A DNA stretch of 64,000 nucleotides from Janibacter sp. CX7 (lineage in GTDB: Bacteria; Actinomycetota; Actinomycetes; Actinomycetales; Dermatophilaceae), in NCBI RefSeq assembly GCF_024362365.1, contig NZ_CP101464.1:1240001-1304000 (forward strand), in the 5' to 3' direction. Positions 25,406 to 33,824 of the stretch are shown here, piece after piece. The position numbers and the translations under genes were made by a program. The notes beneath the pieces are model-generated. The model saw only the letters and a program-made list of their open reading frames with translations, searched no databases and was not told where the DNA came from. How positions within the stretch are numbered: the first letter of the stretch is position 1; the number at the start of each line of letters is the position of its first letter.

Positions 25406-25975
25406 TCACCGTGGGGTCAGGCAGGAGATCTCCAGACGAGACCCACCCGCGAACTCACGAGCAGAGCTGTCCGCCAGCAGCATCCGGGTGCCGTGCCTCT
25501 CGGGTGGGCCAGCGGTGACGACCTCGGCAAGGGGCAGCCATGCGCCCCCTTCGGACCGGCCGCGGACCAGCCACGTCGTGCGCGGCGCGCTCCACACGAA
25601 GGGCTCCACCACCGTGACGACGACATCGCGCAGGGTGGCGTCGCCCGCGAGCTCGACCTGACGGTGCAGGTCGACCTGGTCGCCTGAGTGGGCGTCGACG
25701 CGCTGGGTGTCGACGAGGAGGGCGCCGGGGGCGCGGGGCTCGAGCAGGGGGCCGACGACGGTCCAGCCGTCCGCATCGGGCACTCGACGCGCCGCTTCGT
25801 CCCGCGTGATGACCGCGGGCCGGTTGGCGGGCTGCATGTCCCACCACGCGCCGCACCGGCTGCAGTGGCGGATCTGCACCCAGTCGGCTGTCGCCACCTG
25901 GCGCACGCTGGGGTGGCGGGCTGCGTGGATGCACGCCGCGGTGCACACCTCACAGGCGCCTGCGTAGCTCGACAT
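25406..25975 (-). CDS. Hypothetical protein with a zinc-ribbon-like N-terminus
   Basis: A 189-residue soluble protein. The first 45 residues contain CEVCTAAC with His residues and HCSRCGAWWD, a likely zinc site of two CxxC pairs. The rest is beta-rich (WTVVGPLLEPR, VVVTVVEPFVW, RTTWLVRGRS). I do not recognise a family and no function is proposed. The gene is convergent with the lipoprotein gene (7-base gap) and is followed upstream by a small conserved-looking gene on the same strand. Confidence 0.6.
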   Translation of the reverse strand: MSSYAGACEVCTAACIHAARHPSVRQVATADWVQIRHCSRCGAWWDMQPANRPAVITRDEAARRVPDADGWTVVGPLLEPRAPGALLVDTQRVDAHSGDQVDLHRQVELAGDATLRDVVVTVVEPFVWSAPRTTWLVRGRSEGGAWLPLAEVVTAGPPERHGTRMLLADSSAREFAGGSRLEISCLTPR

Positions 25976-26000
25976 CAGTGGACTCAGCGCGAGGCGACGA

Positions 26001-26180
26001 TCACCGGGGGAGTCCGGTCTGCTCGTCGTAGAGGTCGTCCCCGTCGGTCACTACGCGGTCCCGGCCGGGCGGGGTGTCTCCGTAGGCCCGCACGATGGTG
26101 TGGACCCGATCGATCTTGGCCGCGAGACGTCCCTCGTCCGGGTCGGTGTCGTTGGTGATGTCCATGCCCATGGACCCCAT
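26001..26180 (-). CDS. Small 59-residue acidic protein
   Basis: A short gene beginning MGSMGMDITNDTDPDEGR and ending DGDDLYDEQTGLPR. ATG 26180 has a strong AGGAGGGA ribosome site 4-5 bases upstream, which is the main support for expression. The composition is polar with one possible helix (AAKIDRVHTIVRAYG); there is no signal or membrane segment. It is divergent from the amino-acid permease across about 175 bases. Function unknown. Confidence 0.55.
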   Translation of the reverse strand: MGSMGMDITNDTDPDEGRLAAKIDRVHTIVRAYGDTPPGRDRVVTDGDDLYDEQTGLPR

Positions 26181-26357
26181 CTTCCCTCCTCGCGCCGCTC
26201 GAGAGCCGGTCCTTTGCCGGTGGCGTGGTGCTGCTGCGATACGTGCGACCAGCTGCCTGCCCAGACGGTGGACTGCGTCTCGGTCCACCGCGCCTCGACG
26301 TCGCGACGATGCCATGCTGACCCGACCACCTCTTCCGACGACGCAGGAGGCGCGATC

Positions 26358-27809
26358 GTGAGCACCCGGACCGACACCAGCCCGCACGGCAGCGAGAGGT
26401 TCAAGCGCTCGCTCGGGCGCATCGAGATCTTCTTCATCGGCTTCGGCGCGATGATCGGCTTCGGGTGGATCACCTCGACGAGCACGTGGCTCAACGACGC
26501 CGGCATGCTCGGTGCTGCGATCGCCTTCGTCATCGGTGGCGCGATCATGGGGCTCGTCGGCCTGGTCTACGCCGAGCTCGTCGCGGCGATGCCGCTCGCG
26601 GGTGGCGAGCACAACTACCTCATGCGCGGCTTCGGGCCGCGGCTGGCCTTCATCGGTTCGTGGGGCATCATCGGCGGCTACATCAGCGTCGCGGCCTTCG
26701 AGGCGGTGGCGATCCCGCGGACGGTCGCCTACATCTTCCCCGACGTCTACTCGATCCCGCTGTGGAGCGTCGCCGGCTCGCAGGTCTACCTCGTGTGGGC
26801 GCTCATCGGGACGATCACGAGCATCGTGCTGACGGCGCTGAACATCCGCGGCATCAAGGCGGCGAGCCTGCTGCAGAGCTCGGTGATCGTCTTCCTCGTC
26901 GTCATGGCCTTCGCCCTCGTCGGCCTCTCGCTCTTCGAGGGCGACACGAGCAATGCCGAGCCGCTCTTCACCGACAGCGCCGGGCTGCTCGCGGTCCTGG
27001 TCGTCGTCCCCTTCTTCTTCGTCGGCTTCGATGTCATCCCGCAGTCGGCCGAAGAGGTCAAGGTCCCGCCCCACAAGGTCGGCCGCCTCGTCATCGTCTC
27101 GGTCGCCATGGCGACGGCCTTCTACGTCGCCATCATCGTCACGACCGGTCTGGCGCTGCCGGCATCGGAGATGCAGGACTTCGACCTCGTCACCGCGGAG
27201 GCGATGGCGGCGCTGTCCGGTGAGTTCTGGGGCAACCTCGTGGTCGCTGGCGGGCTCGCCGGCCTGCTCACCTCGTGGAACGCCTTCCTCATCGGCGCCT
27301 CCCGACTCATGTGGGCCATGGCCAACTCGGGGATGCTGCCGGCGTGGTTTGCCAAGCTGCACCCGCAGCACAAGACCCCGGTCAACGCCCTGCTCTTCAT
27401 CGGCGCCATCTGCGCGGTCGCGCCCTTCTTCGGCGAGGTGATGATGGGCTGGCTCGTCGACTCGAGCTCGGTGTCGATCGTCATCACCTATCTGCTCGTG
27501 TCCGCCGTCTTCATCGTGCTGCGTCGGCGTGAGCCCGAGATGGACCGCCCGCTGCGAGTCGGTGGTCGCTCGGCGGCCGGTGGCATCGCGGTGGGCGTCG
27601 CCGCCGTCATCACCACCGCCTGCCTGCTCGCGCTCTACGTCCCCGGCATGCCCGCGATGCTCGACGTGCAGCCCTACGTGATCCTCGGCCTGTGGTGGCT
27701 GCTCGGTGTCGTCTTCCTCGTGCGGGTGCCCGGGGGAGTGGCGCCCGGTCAGGATGCTGAGGAGCGGCTGCTGGAGAGGCTGGCGGAGCGGCGGTCCTCC
27801 GCTTCCTGA
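26358..27809 (+). CDS. APC-superfamily amino-acid permease
   Basis: A 483-residue permease with about 12 transmembrane helices. The unwound first helix FIGFGAMIGFGWI is the APC substrate motif; YAELVAAMPLAGGEHNYLMRGFGP is the conserved helix 2-3 block, and FFFVGFDVIPQSAEEVKVPP is the helix 6 block. Substrate (amino acid or amine) is not evident. GTG 26358 follows AGGAGG at 8 bases and is preferred over upstream in-frame starts that overlap the divergent small gene's promoter region. It appears monocistronic. Confidence 0.88.
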   Translation: MSTRTDTSPHGSERFKRSLGRIEIFFIGFGAMIGFGWITSTSTWLNDAGMLGAAIAFVIGGAIMGLVGLVYAELVAAMPLAGGEHNYLMRGFGPRLAFIGSWGIIGGYISVAAFEAVAIPRTVAYIFPDVYSIPLWSVAGSQVYLVWALIGTITSIVLTALNIRGIKAASLLQSSVIVFLVVMAFALVGLSLFEGDTSNAEPLFTDSAGLLAVLVVVPFFFVGFDVIPQSAEEVKVPPHKVGRLVIVSVAMATAFYVAIIVTTGLALPASEMQDFDLVTAEAMAALSGEFWGNLVVAGGLAGLLTSWNAFLIGASRLMWAMANSGMLPAWFAKLHPQHKTPVNALLFIGAICAVAPFFGEVMMGWLVDSSSVSIVITYLLVSAVFIVLRRREPEMDRPLRVGGRSAAGGIAVGVAAVITTACLLALYVPGMPAMLDVQPYVILGLWWLLGVVFLVRVPGGVAPGQDAEERLLERLAERRSSAS

Positions 27810-27835
27810 GGCGAAGGGGGTTGCTCGCGCCGTGG

Positions 27836-28077
27836 TCAGGCCCTGAGCGTGGCGACGTCGTAGGCGTCGATCTGCGGGTCGCTCGTCACCACGATCGCTT
27901 CCTCGCAGAGGGCCTGTGCGACCAGGAGCCTGTCGAAGGGGTCGCGGTGGTGCCAGCGCTCAGCAGTGGTTCGTTGCCTGGGTCGCTGATGAGTTCCGTG
28001 GCCTCGGGCGAGATGGAGTCGCGGTCGCCGAGGAGCAGGCGGACCACGACATTGGTGTCGAGCAGATATCGCGTCAT
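27836..28077 (-). pseudogene. vapC: VapC-like PIN toxin with an internal deletion
   Basis: The frame from ATG 28077 gives a normal PIN start (MTRYLLDTNVVVRLLLGDRD) with the first catalytic Asp, and breaks after EPLLSAG near 27960. A second frame then supplies the PIN C-terminus (HHRDPFDRLLVAQALCEEA, VVTSDPQIDAYD) to the stop at 27836. The middle 50 or so residues with the central acidic site are missing and the two parts are out of frame. The toxin is dead. The start overlaps the antitoxin stop (ATGA), as in intact modules. Confidence 0.75.
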
Positions 28078-28291
28078 GAGTAGTCGGCGAAGTCGGCCAC
28101 GGGCGCGTCGAAGTCGTCGGGCAAGGAGCCGGCGAGGTCGCCCCAGATCATGCGCTGCTCGGTGACCAAGGGCGCAGGGCTGAGATCGCGACCCGGTGGG
28201 CGCCCCGCCGGATGACGATCGTCTCGCCAGCCTCCACCCTCCGCAGCAGTCGGGAGAGGTGGGTCTTGGCCTCGTGCACCGTGACCTCCAT
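28074..28291 (-). pseudogene. vapB: Phd/YefM-type antitoxin with a frameshift
   Basis: Starts MEVTVHEAKTHLSRLLRRVE, a clear Phd/YefM N-terminus (DNA-binding part), but about residue 36 the frame runs to an early TGA at 28148. The shifted frame contains the expected toxin-neutralising tail (LVTEQRMIWGDLAGSLPDDF) ending at TGA 28074-28076, overlapping the toxin ATG. One lost base near 28185 explains it. With the toxin also broken, the module has decayed. Confidence 0.7.
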
Positions 28292-28323
28292 ACCGTCAAC
28301 GGTAAGTTGGTCAATTTGGTTGG

Positions 28324-29454
28324 TTAACGTGTCTCGACGCGCTCGCGAAGGGCATCGAGTGCCCTCTTCTCGATCTGGCGGATCCGCTCGCGGGTGACGC
28401 CGAAGCGCTTGCCGATCTCGTCGAGGGTCATCGGCGGCTGACCGGTGAGCCCGTGCCGCAGCTGCAGCACGGTGACCGCGCGAGTGCCGAGGCCAGGCAG
28501 CTCGACCAGGCTCTCGAGCAGGTCGTGGACGTCGGCCTCGTCGTCGAGCCGGTCGATGCACTGCTCGATCGGGTCGAGGCCCGGGTCGTCGTCGACGACG
28601 TCGAGCTCTGCGCCGACCTGGTCGAGGCTCAGGCACGGCCGCAGATGGGTCTGGGCCTTCGCGATGTCGTCACTCGTCGCGTCGAGACCGAGCCGGCCGG
28701 GGTCGGCGAGGGCCTCCTGCCAGGTGAGTCCCTCCCTTCGCCTTGGGGTGTCGATGCGACGCGCGGACTCGAGGGCATGGACCGGGATGCGGACCACGCG
28801 GGCCTCGTCATCGATGGCGCGGCTGATGCTCTGCTTGATCCACCACGTGGCGTAGGTGGAGAACTTGTGCCCAAGCGTGTGGTCGAACTTGTCGACCGCG
28901 CGCATGAGGCCGATGAGGCCGGCCTGCTGGACGTCGTCGAACTGCATGCCTTGACCCACGCGCGGCAGCGCCTTGCGCGCGATGCTCGTGACGAGCCGGA
29001 CGTTGGCGAGGATCATCCGCTCGCGGGCTTCGTCGGCGGTGCGCACGACGTGCTCGAGGCCGCGACGCTCGGTGCGGCGCAGCTCGACACCGGAGTCGAG
29101 GCGCTGCTGCGCGAAGGCGCCGGCCTCGATGCGGCGGGCGAGGACGACCTCCTGCTCCGCGGTCAGCAGGGGAGTGCGGTGGGCGCGCCGTCCGAAGGCG
29201 GACTGGCCGACCGCTCCGGAGCTCGTCCACTCGTCGTCGCTGTGGTCAAGGACCCACGGGGTGGTGTCCTCGGTGGTCTGCGCTTCGCGGGCCGCGAGGA
29301 GCTCCGCGAGGTGTGCCTCGAGCGCGGAGATCTCCGCGTCGATGTCGATGTGCGCCTCACGCAGGTTGAGGCGCGAGGCCGCCTGCGGCCGAAGCCTCGA
29401 AACCGCCCCCACCCCCACCGGCTGCGTCGCCGGCCTCATCACCATGTCGGTCAT
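28324..29454 (-). CDS. RNA polymerase sigma-70 factor, group 2 (SigB/HrdB-like)
   Basis: A 376-residue sigma factor. Region 1.2 is LTAEQEVVLARRIEAG; region 2 contains the core-binding and -10-recognition blocks DVQQAGLIGLMRAVDKFD and HKFSTYATWWIKQSISRAI; region 3 has RIPVHALESARR; region 4.2 ends with the -35 helix GVTRERIRQIEKRALDALR. It lacks the long acidic region 1.1 of primary sigma factors, so an alternative, stress or stationary-phase factor is likely. ATG 29454 is the first Met of a reasonable N-terminus; the 90 N-terminal residues before region 1.2 are poorly conserved and include a Gly/Ala hairpin-coding segment. No anti-sigma gene lies beside it. Confidence 0.9.
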   Translation of the reverse strand: MTDMVMRPATQPVGVGAVSRLRPQAASRLNLREAHIDIDAEISALEAHLAELLAAREAQTTEDTTPWVLDHSDDEWTSSGAVGQSAFGRRAHRTPLLTAEQEVVLARRIEAGAFAQQRLDSGVELRRTERRGLEHVVRTADEARERMILANVRLVTSIARKALPRVGQGMQFDDVQQAGLIGLMRAVDKFDHTLGHKFSTYATWWIKQSISRAIDDEARVVRIPVHALESARRIDTPRRREGLTWQEALADPGRLGLDATSDDIAKAQTHLRPCLSLDQVGAELDVVDDDPGLDPIEQCIDRLDDEADVHDLLESLVELPGLGTRAVTVLQLRHGLTGQPPMTLDEIGKRFGVTRERIRQIEKRALDALRERVETR

Positions 29455-29704
29455 GAGAACAGTCAAGCGGTGACCACCGACATTCAGCCTCTGAGTGGGT
29501 CCGCGGGCGGGCCGAACAACCGACCGGGACACGTGGTGATCCCTGTACTGCTGAGTGGTCGCCCGCGGGCTCGGTGTCTGGTCGAGCGGTGTCCCTGTTC
29601 GGGAACTTGAAGCCAGCCCGTTGAGCCGATCGAGGGGGATTGCTGCACGGATAGGTGACATCTGATCTGTGGCGTCGAGGGACGCTGCTGGAAGGATGGA
29701 CACC

Positions 29705-29998
29705 GTGCCCAAGACCTATCCCAAAGAGTTCCGTGACGACGTGGTCCGGGTGGCCAGGAGTCGTCAGCCGGGTTAGCAGTTGAAGCAGATCGCTGCTGAC
29801 TTCGGGATCAGCGAGTCGTGCCTGACGAACTGGTTCAAGCGCGCTGACGTCGAGGACGGGAACGCGACAGCCATCACGAGCGAGCAGAACGCTGACCATC
29901 GGGATGCGAAGAGACGCATCCGTTTGCTGGAGCAGGAGAACGAGGTCCTGCGTCGAGCGGCGGCATACCTGTCGCAGGCGAACCTGCCGGGAAAATGA
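29705..29998 (+). pseudogene. IS3-family transposase OrfA with internal stop
   Basis: Encodes the OrfA helix-turn-helix protein of IS3-type elements: MPKTYPKEFRDDVVRVA, then after an in-frame TAG at 29774-29776, LKQIAADFGISESCLTNWF and the leucine-zipper region RLLEQENEVLRRAAAYLSQ ending LPGK. The stop codon separates the first helix from the rest. The OrfB start (ATGAGAGAGCTG, 29995) stops after four codons, and no DDE catalytic domain follows. The insertion sequence is dead and has lost most of OrfB. It borders the low-GC defence operon. Confidence 0.8.
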
Positions 29999-30292
29999 GA
30001 GAGCTGTGAGAGATGAACTCGAAGGATCACGCGGTGGCCGCGCCTACGTCCACGACCGAGACGAACTCAGGCACCGCGCTACACCACTATCGGGGACTCA
30101 ACTGAACGGGCGAAGGCCAGGACCGGCGACGATCTGGACCAGGCTCCGGGGGCCGTCTTCGAGTCTGGGTTAGGGAAGGGAAGCTTGATGGACTCATCGT
30201 TACCAGCAGGACCTCGAGGAGGGCCCCGACCCGGTCCGCGCAATAAAGTGAAGAGTTTGAGGGACCGTCAATAACGAGCGGGTGCAGGTATT
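29999..30292. other. Junction between dead IS3 element and the RT/HEPN operon
   Basis: This stretch holds scrambled remains of IS3 OrfB and the flank of the low-GC island. The composition changes from GC-rich to AT-richer near 30170. No intact gene, inverted repeat or terminator could be assigned; a run AATAAAGTG near 30240 is only noted. Confidence 0.4.
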
Positions 30293-30865
30293 TCAAAGAT
30301 CGACTATATCGTGGCTTGATTGACGCACCTCAGAGTCGAGTCGTAGGACGAAATCCGTGCACGCTGTGAGGCATTGCTTGAGTGAGTCACCGGAAAGTGA
30401 TAACCGGCCATCGACCACGACTACTCCAAGGCTCGCGCCCTTTAGCGCTTCGCTCGGCTTCTGCTTGCGAGTGAGACTGCCCCGGCCATGGGCAATCCCA
30501 TTTCGGACCCAGACGGCGCAGTCGAACAGTTGCCACTCGGGCCACTGCTGAATTGACGTGTGCAGTCCCCAATTCAGAGTGTCCCTTCGTGAATCCCAGC
30601 TTTGGTATGCGTTTTTACGATGCCTCTTAACGAGCTCTTTCGCCACGCCTTGGGCCGTGGTCTCCGCAGCCTCTAGGAGGAACTCGACAATTTTGTCTGA
30701 ATAGAACTCGACGTAACTGACTAGACTCGTCCAGGTACCCGCTAATACTAGGTTGCGGGTGTGTGAATCGGCCGCATTTCGGGTCAACGTCTCCGCGCAG
30801 CCGCCCTCCGAGTGTCTCAGTAGGAGCAGGGTCTCTTCGGTTGCTCCGAGGATCGGCTGGATCAT
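30293..30865 (-). CDS. HEPN-domain protein partnered with a reverse transcriptase
   Basis: A 190-residue mostly helical protein with the HEPN ribonuclease signature R-x4-H: VRNGIAHGRG (Arg121, Asn122, His126). A helix-rich N-terminal half (WTSLVSYVEFYSDKIVEFLLEAA) fits the HEPN four-helix bundle. HEPN proteins are typically RNases in abortive-infection and toxin systems. ATG 30865 overlaps the stop of the reverse-transcriptase gene (ATGA), so the two are translated together. Base composition is much lower in GC than the flanks, indicating acquisition. In AbiA a similar HEPN domain is fused to the C-terminus of an RT; here it is a separate chain. Its activity as a phage-triggered RNase is inferred. 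Confidence 0.7.
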   Translation of the reverse strand: MIQPILGATEETLLLLRHSEGGCAETLTRNAADSHTRNLVLAGTWTSLVSYVEFYSDKIVEFLLEAAETTAQGVAKELVKRHRKNAYQSWDSRRDTLNWGLHTSIQQWPEWQLFDCAVWVRNGIAHGRGSLTRKQKPSEALKGASLGVVVVDGRLSLSGDSLKQCLTACTDFVLRLDSEVRQSSHDIVDL

Positions 30866-32373
30866 GAGTTCGTGACGATCCGTCGTAGGAGTGGTTCATC
30901 GAAGGCCTTTGCGCCTTTGGTTGGATCGTCTACGTGAGACATGGCCGCGGCGTAAAAGATACTTAGTGCGGTCGGCGCTGAGTTGTTAAAGTTCATGATT
31001 TGGGGAGCGTCAACCTCATGATGGCGTGCGAGGACCCAGACCCCATGGGCGCTCAAAATTGCATTCGATCGACTTTCCGTCTCATGACGGATCCATTCAA
31101 TGCGTGAGGTTCGATTTCGCTTGAGGGTCAGGCATCCGGTCGCGTCGTAGGCATGGATAATCCAAGTCTTTTGCCAGTCGTTCAGGGCCGCTTTATGGGC
31201 CAGCTCATCCAAGACGGCCGCAATTCTGGTGCGAGACCTTTTGGCTTGACCAAGTTGAATGAGGTATCGCATTGCGCTGGGCGTGACGGGAGCCATGAAC
31301 CGAACAATTTCTGCCACGGAGTCGAGTGCGCGAAGGTCTTTGCTCTTAGCGAGAGAAGATAGGGCTCTTCTTGCCATCCTAACTTCGGCGGCTCCCGCGT
31401 CCCTCAGGGAGAGCTGGGCGTCGCCGTCCGGTGTGGGGGAAAATCTCTCGAGATACTCGGCGGCGCTGTCTGGATCTTGATCGAAATCGTCAGTGTAGTC
31501 GCCGACGATGTCCTCAGCGTCTTCCTTTTGTATTGGCCCACCGGGACTCTCTTCGAGGTCCATGGAATCGAGGTAATAGTTGGCATACGAAGGTGTTGTT
31601 GTCTTGAACTCGTTAAGTGTTAGCCCCATTGATCGAAGGGCTTGGTCTAGATCGTCGATGGCATCCATCGTATGCGTGTAACTGGTGCATGCGATTCGAA
31701 AGTCGTCACTGAATCTCCAAACGTGGTGACCGCGTCGAATCATGGAGCGCTCTACTGCGCTGATATAAACCTCTGCCAGGATATCTGATGGAGTGGAGGC
31801 TTGGGGGAGACCCGTCGAGCGCCCTTGTAGTTCACCCAGAAATTGCATTAGGTATGTAATTGCTTCATAGTCGCCTCCGATCAGCGTCAACTGATCCCTG
31901 AGGAGTTCGTGGTCCACGTGCCTATAGAAGGCAACGACGTCGGATTTGACGACATACTTGAACTTTGTGCTAAATGGAAGAAAGAATTTCGGCACATTCG
32001 GTTGCATTTCAGCCTCGGCGGCCAAGATCGGCTCCCGTACGAATTTGAGCCAGTCGCTGGGCCCTGAGTTCGGGGTGGAGGAACCTGCGGTCGCTGCGTC
32101 GACCAGCGCGGCATAGATTATGCGCTCATGGACACCCAAGACTGGGATGGGTCTTAGGCCGTGCCGGGACTTGCGTGCGGAAATTTGCGCAGGGGCATGA
32201 ATGGGCATGCCTTGTGACAATTGTGCCTGAATTGATTGGGAGACAATGTGGGCGTGCCCTTTGACTCGCCAGTTGGGCTCTTCGGGCAGGAGGCTTCGTC
32301 CTAGTGTGTCCTTTTCAAGCGCAGCCTGGTGGAGCTTCAAGCGCGAAATTAGGGAGGTGGGCATAGGTTGCAT
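30862..32373 (-). CDS. Abi-type reverse transcriptase (defence RT)
   Basis: A 503-residue RT. Residues 60-260 hold the palm and fingers: RPIPVLGVHERIIYAAL (72-90), the first catalytic Asp in KSDVVAFY (Asp145), GLPQASTPSDILAE (188-201), the active site RFSDDFRIA (Asp223/224) and LTLNEFKT (251-258). The C-terminal 240 residues are helical and unrecognised, as in the Abi/UG group where this part is HEAT-like. There is no maturase, endonuclease or intron RNA signature. GC content is far below the flanks. ATG 32373 has AGGT about 7 bases upstream; 32364 is an alternative. It is coupled to the HEPN gene. Antiphage function by RT-dependent nucleic-acid synthesis is inferred. Confidence 0.85.
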   Translation of the reverse strand: MQPMPTSLISRLKLHQAALEKDTLGRSLLPEEPNWRVKGHAHIVSQSIQAQLSQGMPIHAPAQISARKSRHGLRPIPVLGVHERIIYAALVDAATAGSSTPNSGPSDWLKFVREPILAAEAEMQPNVPKFFLPFSTKFKYVVKSDVVAFYRHVDHELLRDQLTLIGGDYEAITYLMQFLGELQGRSTGLPQASTPSDILAEVYISAVERSMIRRGHHVWRFSDDFRIACTSYTHTMDAIDDLDQALRSMGLTLNEFKTTTPSYANYYLDSMDLEESPGGPIQKEDAEDIVGDYTDDFDQDPDSAAEYLERFSPTPDGDAQLSLRDAGAAEVRMARRALSSLAKSKDLRALDSVAEIVRFMAPVTPSAMRYLIQLGQAKRSRTRIAAVLDELAHKAALNDWQKTWIIHAYDATGCLTLKRNRTSRIEWIRHETESRSNAILSAHGVWVLARHHEVDAPQIMNFNNSAPTALSIFYAAAMSHVDDPTKGAKAFDEPLLRRIVTNS

Positions 32374-32428
32374 CGACTACCTGCCTGTCGCGAGCGACGG
32401 ATATTTCTCAATTGGCTGTCCTCAGGGC

Positions 32429-32868
32429 TTAGTATGTGCCGCCAAGGTATGTTAAGAGGGTTTTTTGGAAGTCCGGGTTCGCGAAGAACTGGGAGAAGAG
32501 TGTCCCGTTCTTGTCGTGTCGGTCCAGCATGAGCTCCTTGATCCAAGCTGCGTGTCGTTGTGCAGGAGGCTCGGGAACGTGAGTGGGGAGAGGTTGTAGA
32601 AGCGGTGCCCCGCCGCTCGCTTGAGCAACTCGTCGATGGCCCCGTCGGCAGGCTTGCCGATCGTCTTGCGGTCGGCCTTGAGCGCTCCGAGCTTGACGGC
32701 CTCGTCCAGGACTGCGTCCGCGGTGGGAGCGAGAACCGCGTCCATGCGCCGGAGGACGAGCAGGGGGAGCATGACCGACCCGTACTCGTGCTGCTTGAAG
32801 GTGCCGCGCAACCTGTCGGCGACCTTCCACACGAACGCGACCTTGTCCGCGAAGCCAACTGGCGCCAT
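32429..32868 (-). pseudogene. hsdM: Truncated type I restriction-modification M subunit
   Basis: From ATG 32868 the frame gives a typical HsdM N-terminus (GFADKVAFVWKVADRLRG, QHEYGSVMLPLLVLRRMDAV, AAGHRFYNLSPLTF) for about 105 residues. Then similarity stops near 32555; a different frame continues as WIKELMLDRHDKNGTLFSQF to a stop at 32429, an origin I cannot assign. The helical recognition domain, SAM-binding and NPPY motifs are all missing, so no methylase is made. A deletion probably happened when the RT/HEPN operon arrived next to it. No hsdS or hsdR is present in the window. Confidence 0.75.
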
Positions 32869-32972
32869 CTCTTCCCTTCGTTGGTGTGGTTGGGGTGAGC
32901 CTATGGCCACGACGAACCGCGGGTGCGGTAGGGCGCGGGCTTATGTCGCGGAAGATGCGGCACAGTGGCTGC

Positions 32973-33812
32973 ATGAGTCAGTTGAGCCCTGCCGGAGACC
33001 TGACGCTCGGCCATGTCATGGACGCCGCTGGCCTCGCCGCGGAGGACGTCGTCGTCATCCGGCACACCTACAACGCAGGTGGACTGGTCGAGGGGCAGAC
33101 CCCGCCCGAGGTCGTGCTGCGATACACGCAGCGACAGAGTGTCTCGTGGAGCGTTGGGGCGTCGGCCAAGACATGGTTGTGCTTCTTTGCCGACGGCCAG
33201 CGGAGGTCGCGGTACTACGGAGCCTTCACCAACCGCGGTGAGGTCGCCGAGCACCGGACTAGCGAGCTCAAGTACTTCGACCTGGAGGCCACGGACGTGT
33301 TGTCGTCCCTTCGGGGCCGCTTGGTCATCCAGTGGTCTCTCGATGCGGTGAACTGGTCCAAGAAGGGCTCGTTGGCGAGTTCCTTCCCGGTCGTGGAGAT
33401 CGCTGACCGGCAAGAGGAGGTGTTTCCGGGCTTCGAGCGCCTGAGCTTGCCGTACTGGAAGCTCGTCGAGGTGATGACTGAGTCGCGCTACGCCAACTGG
33501 CGATCAGCCCTCGGATCCGTGCAAGGCATCTACGTCATCGCCGACACCACCAACGGCAAGCTCTACGTGGGGAAGGCGGACGGGCGTGAGCGCATCCTGG
33601 GGCGCTGGCGGCAATACGCGGCCGACGGGCATGGCGGCAACGTTGCCCTGAAGGAGGTCTCGGACTCGGCGCCCGACCACCGGCACAACTTCGTCTTCAG
33701 CGTGCTGCGTGTCTACGACCCGTCGGTCCCGCTGAAGGTCGTAAACGAGGGGGAGTCGTACTTCAAGGCCGCGCTGATGAGTAGGACCCCGCTTGGATAC
33801 AACAAGAACTGA
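32973..33812 (+). CDS. GIY-YIG nuclease family protein
   Basis: A 279-residue protein whose C-terminal 95 residues are a GIY-YIG nuclease: QGIYVIAD (GIY 185-187), LYVGKADG (YVG 198-200), the catalytic Arg in GRWRQYA (211), the metal Glu in NEGESYFK (about 261) and the terminal Asn of GYNKN. The N-terminal 170 residues are a separate domain (WLCFFADGQRRSRYYGAF, SELKYFDLEA) that I do not recognise and that may bind the target. ATG 32973 is chosen because upstream residues are Arg/Gly-rich and lie before a plausible promoter. It stands divergently from the hsdM remnant in a defence-type neighbourhood. Confidence 0.8.
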   Translation: MSQLSPAGDLTLGHVMDAAGLAAEDVVVIRHTYNAGGLVEGQTPPEVVLRYTQRQSVSWSVGASAKTWLCFFADGQRRSRYYGAFTNRGEVAEHRTSELKYFDLEATDVLSSLRGRLVIQWSLDAVNWSKKGSLASSFPVVEIADRQEEVFPGFERLSLPYWKLVEVMTESRYANWRSALGSVQGIYVIADTTNGKLYVGKADGRERILGRWRQYAADGHGGNVALKEVSDSAPDHRHNFVFSVLRVYDPSVPLKVVNEGESYFKAALMSRTPLGYNKN

Positions 33813-33824
33813 AGCTTGCATCGG

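Noticed and set aside
29366..29405. A further copy of the dispersed hairpin family at the sigma factor N-terminus
   Set aside because: The GGCCGC/GCGGCC stem is present but the flanking ends match poorly; not counted as a family member.
30862..32373. Group II intron or retron as the source of the reverse transcriptase
   Set aside because: No maturase or HNH domain, no domain V/VI-like RNA and no msr/msd-like inverted repeats in the short flanks; the RT sequence fits the Abi/UG type better.
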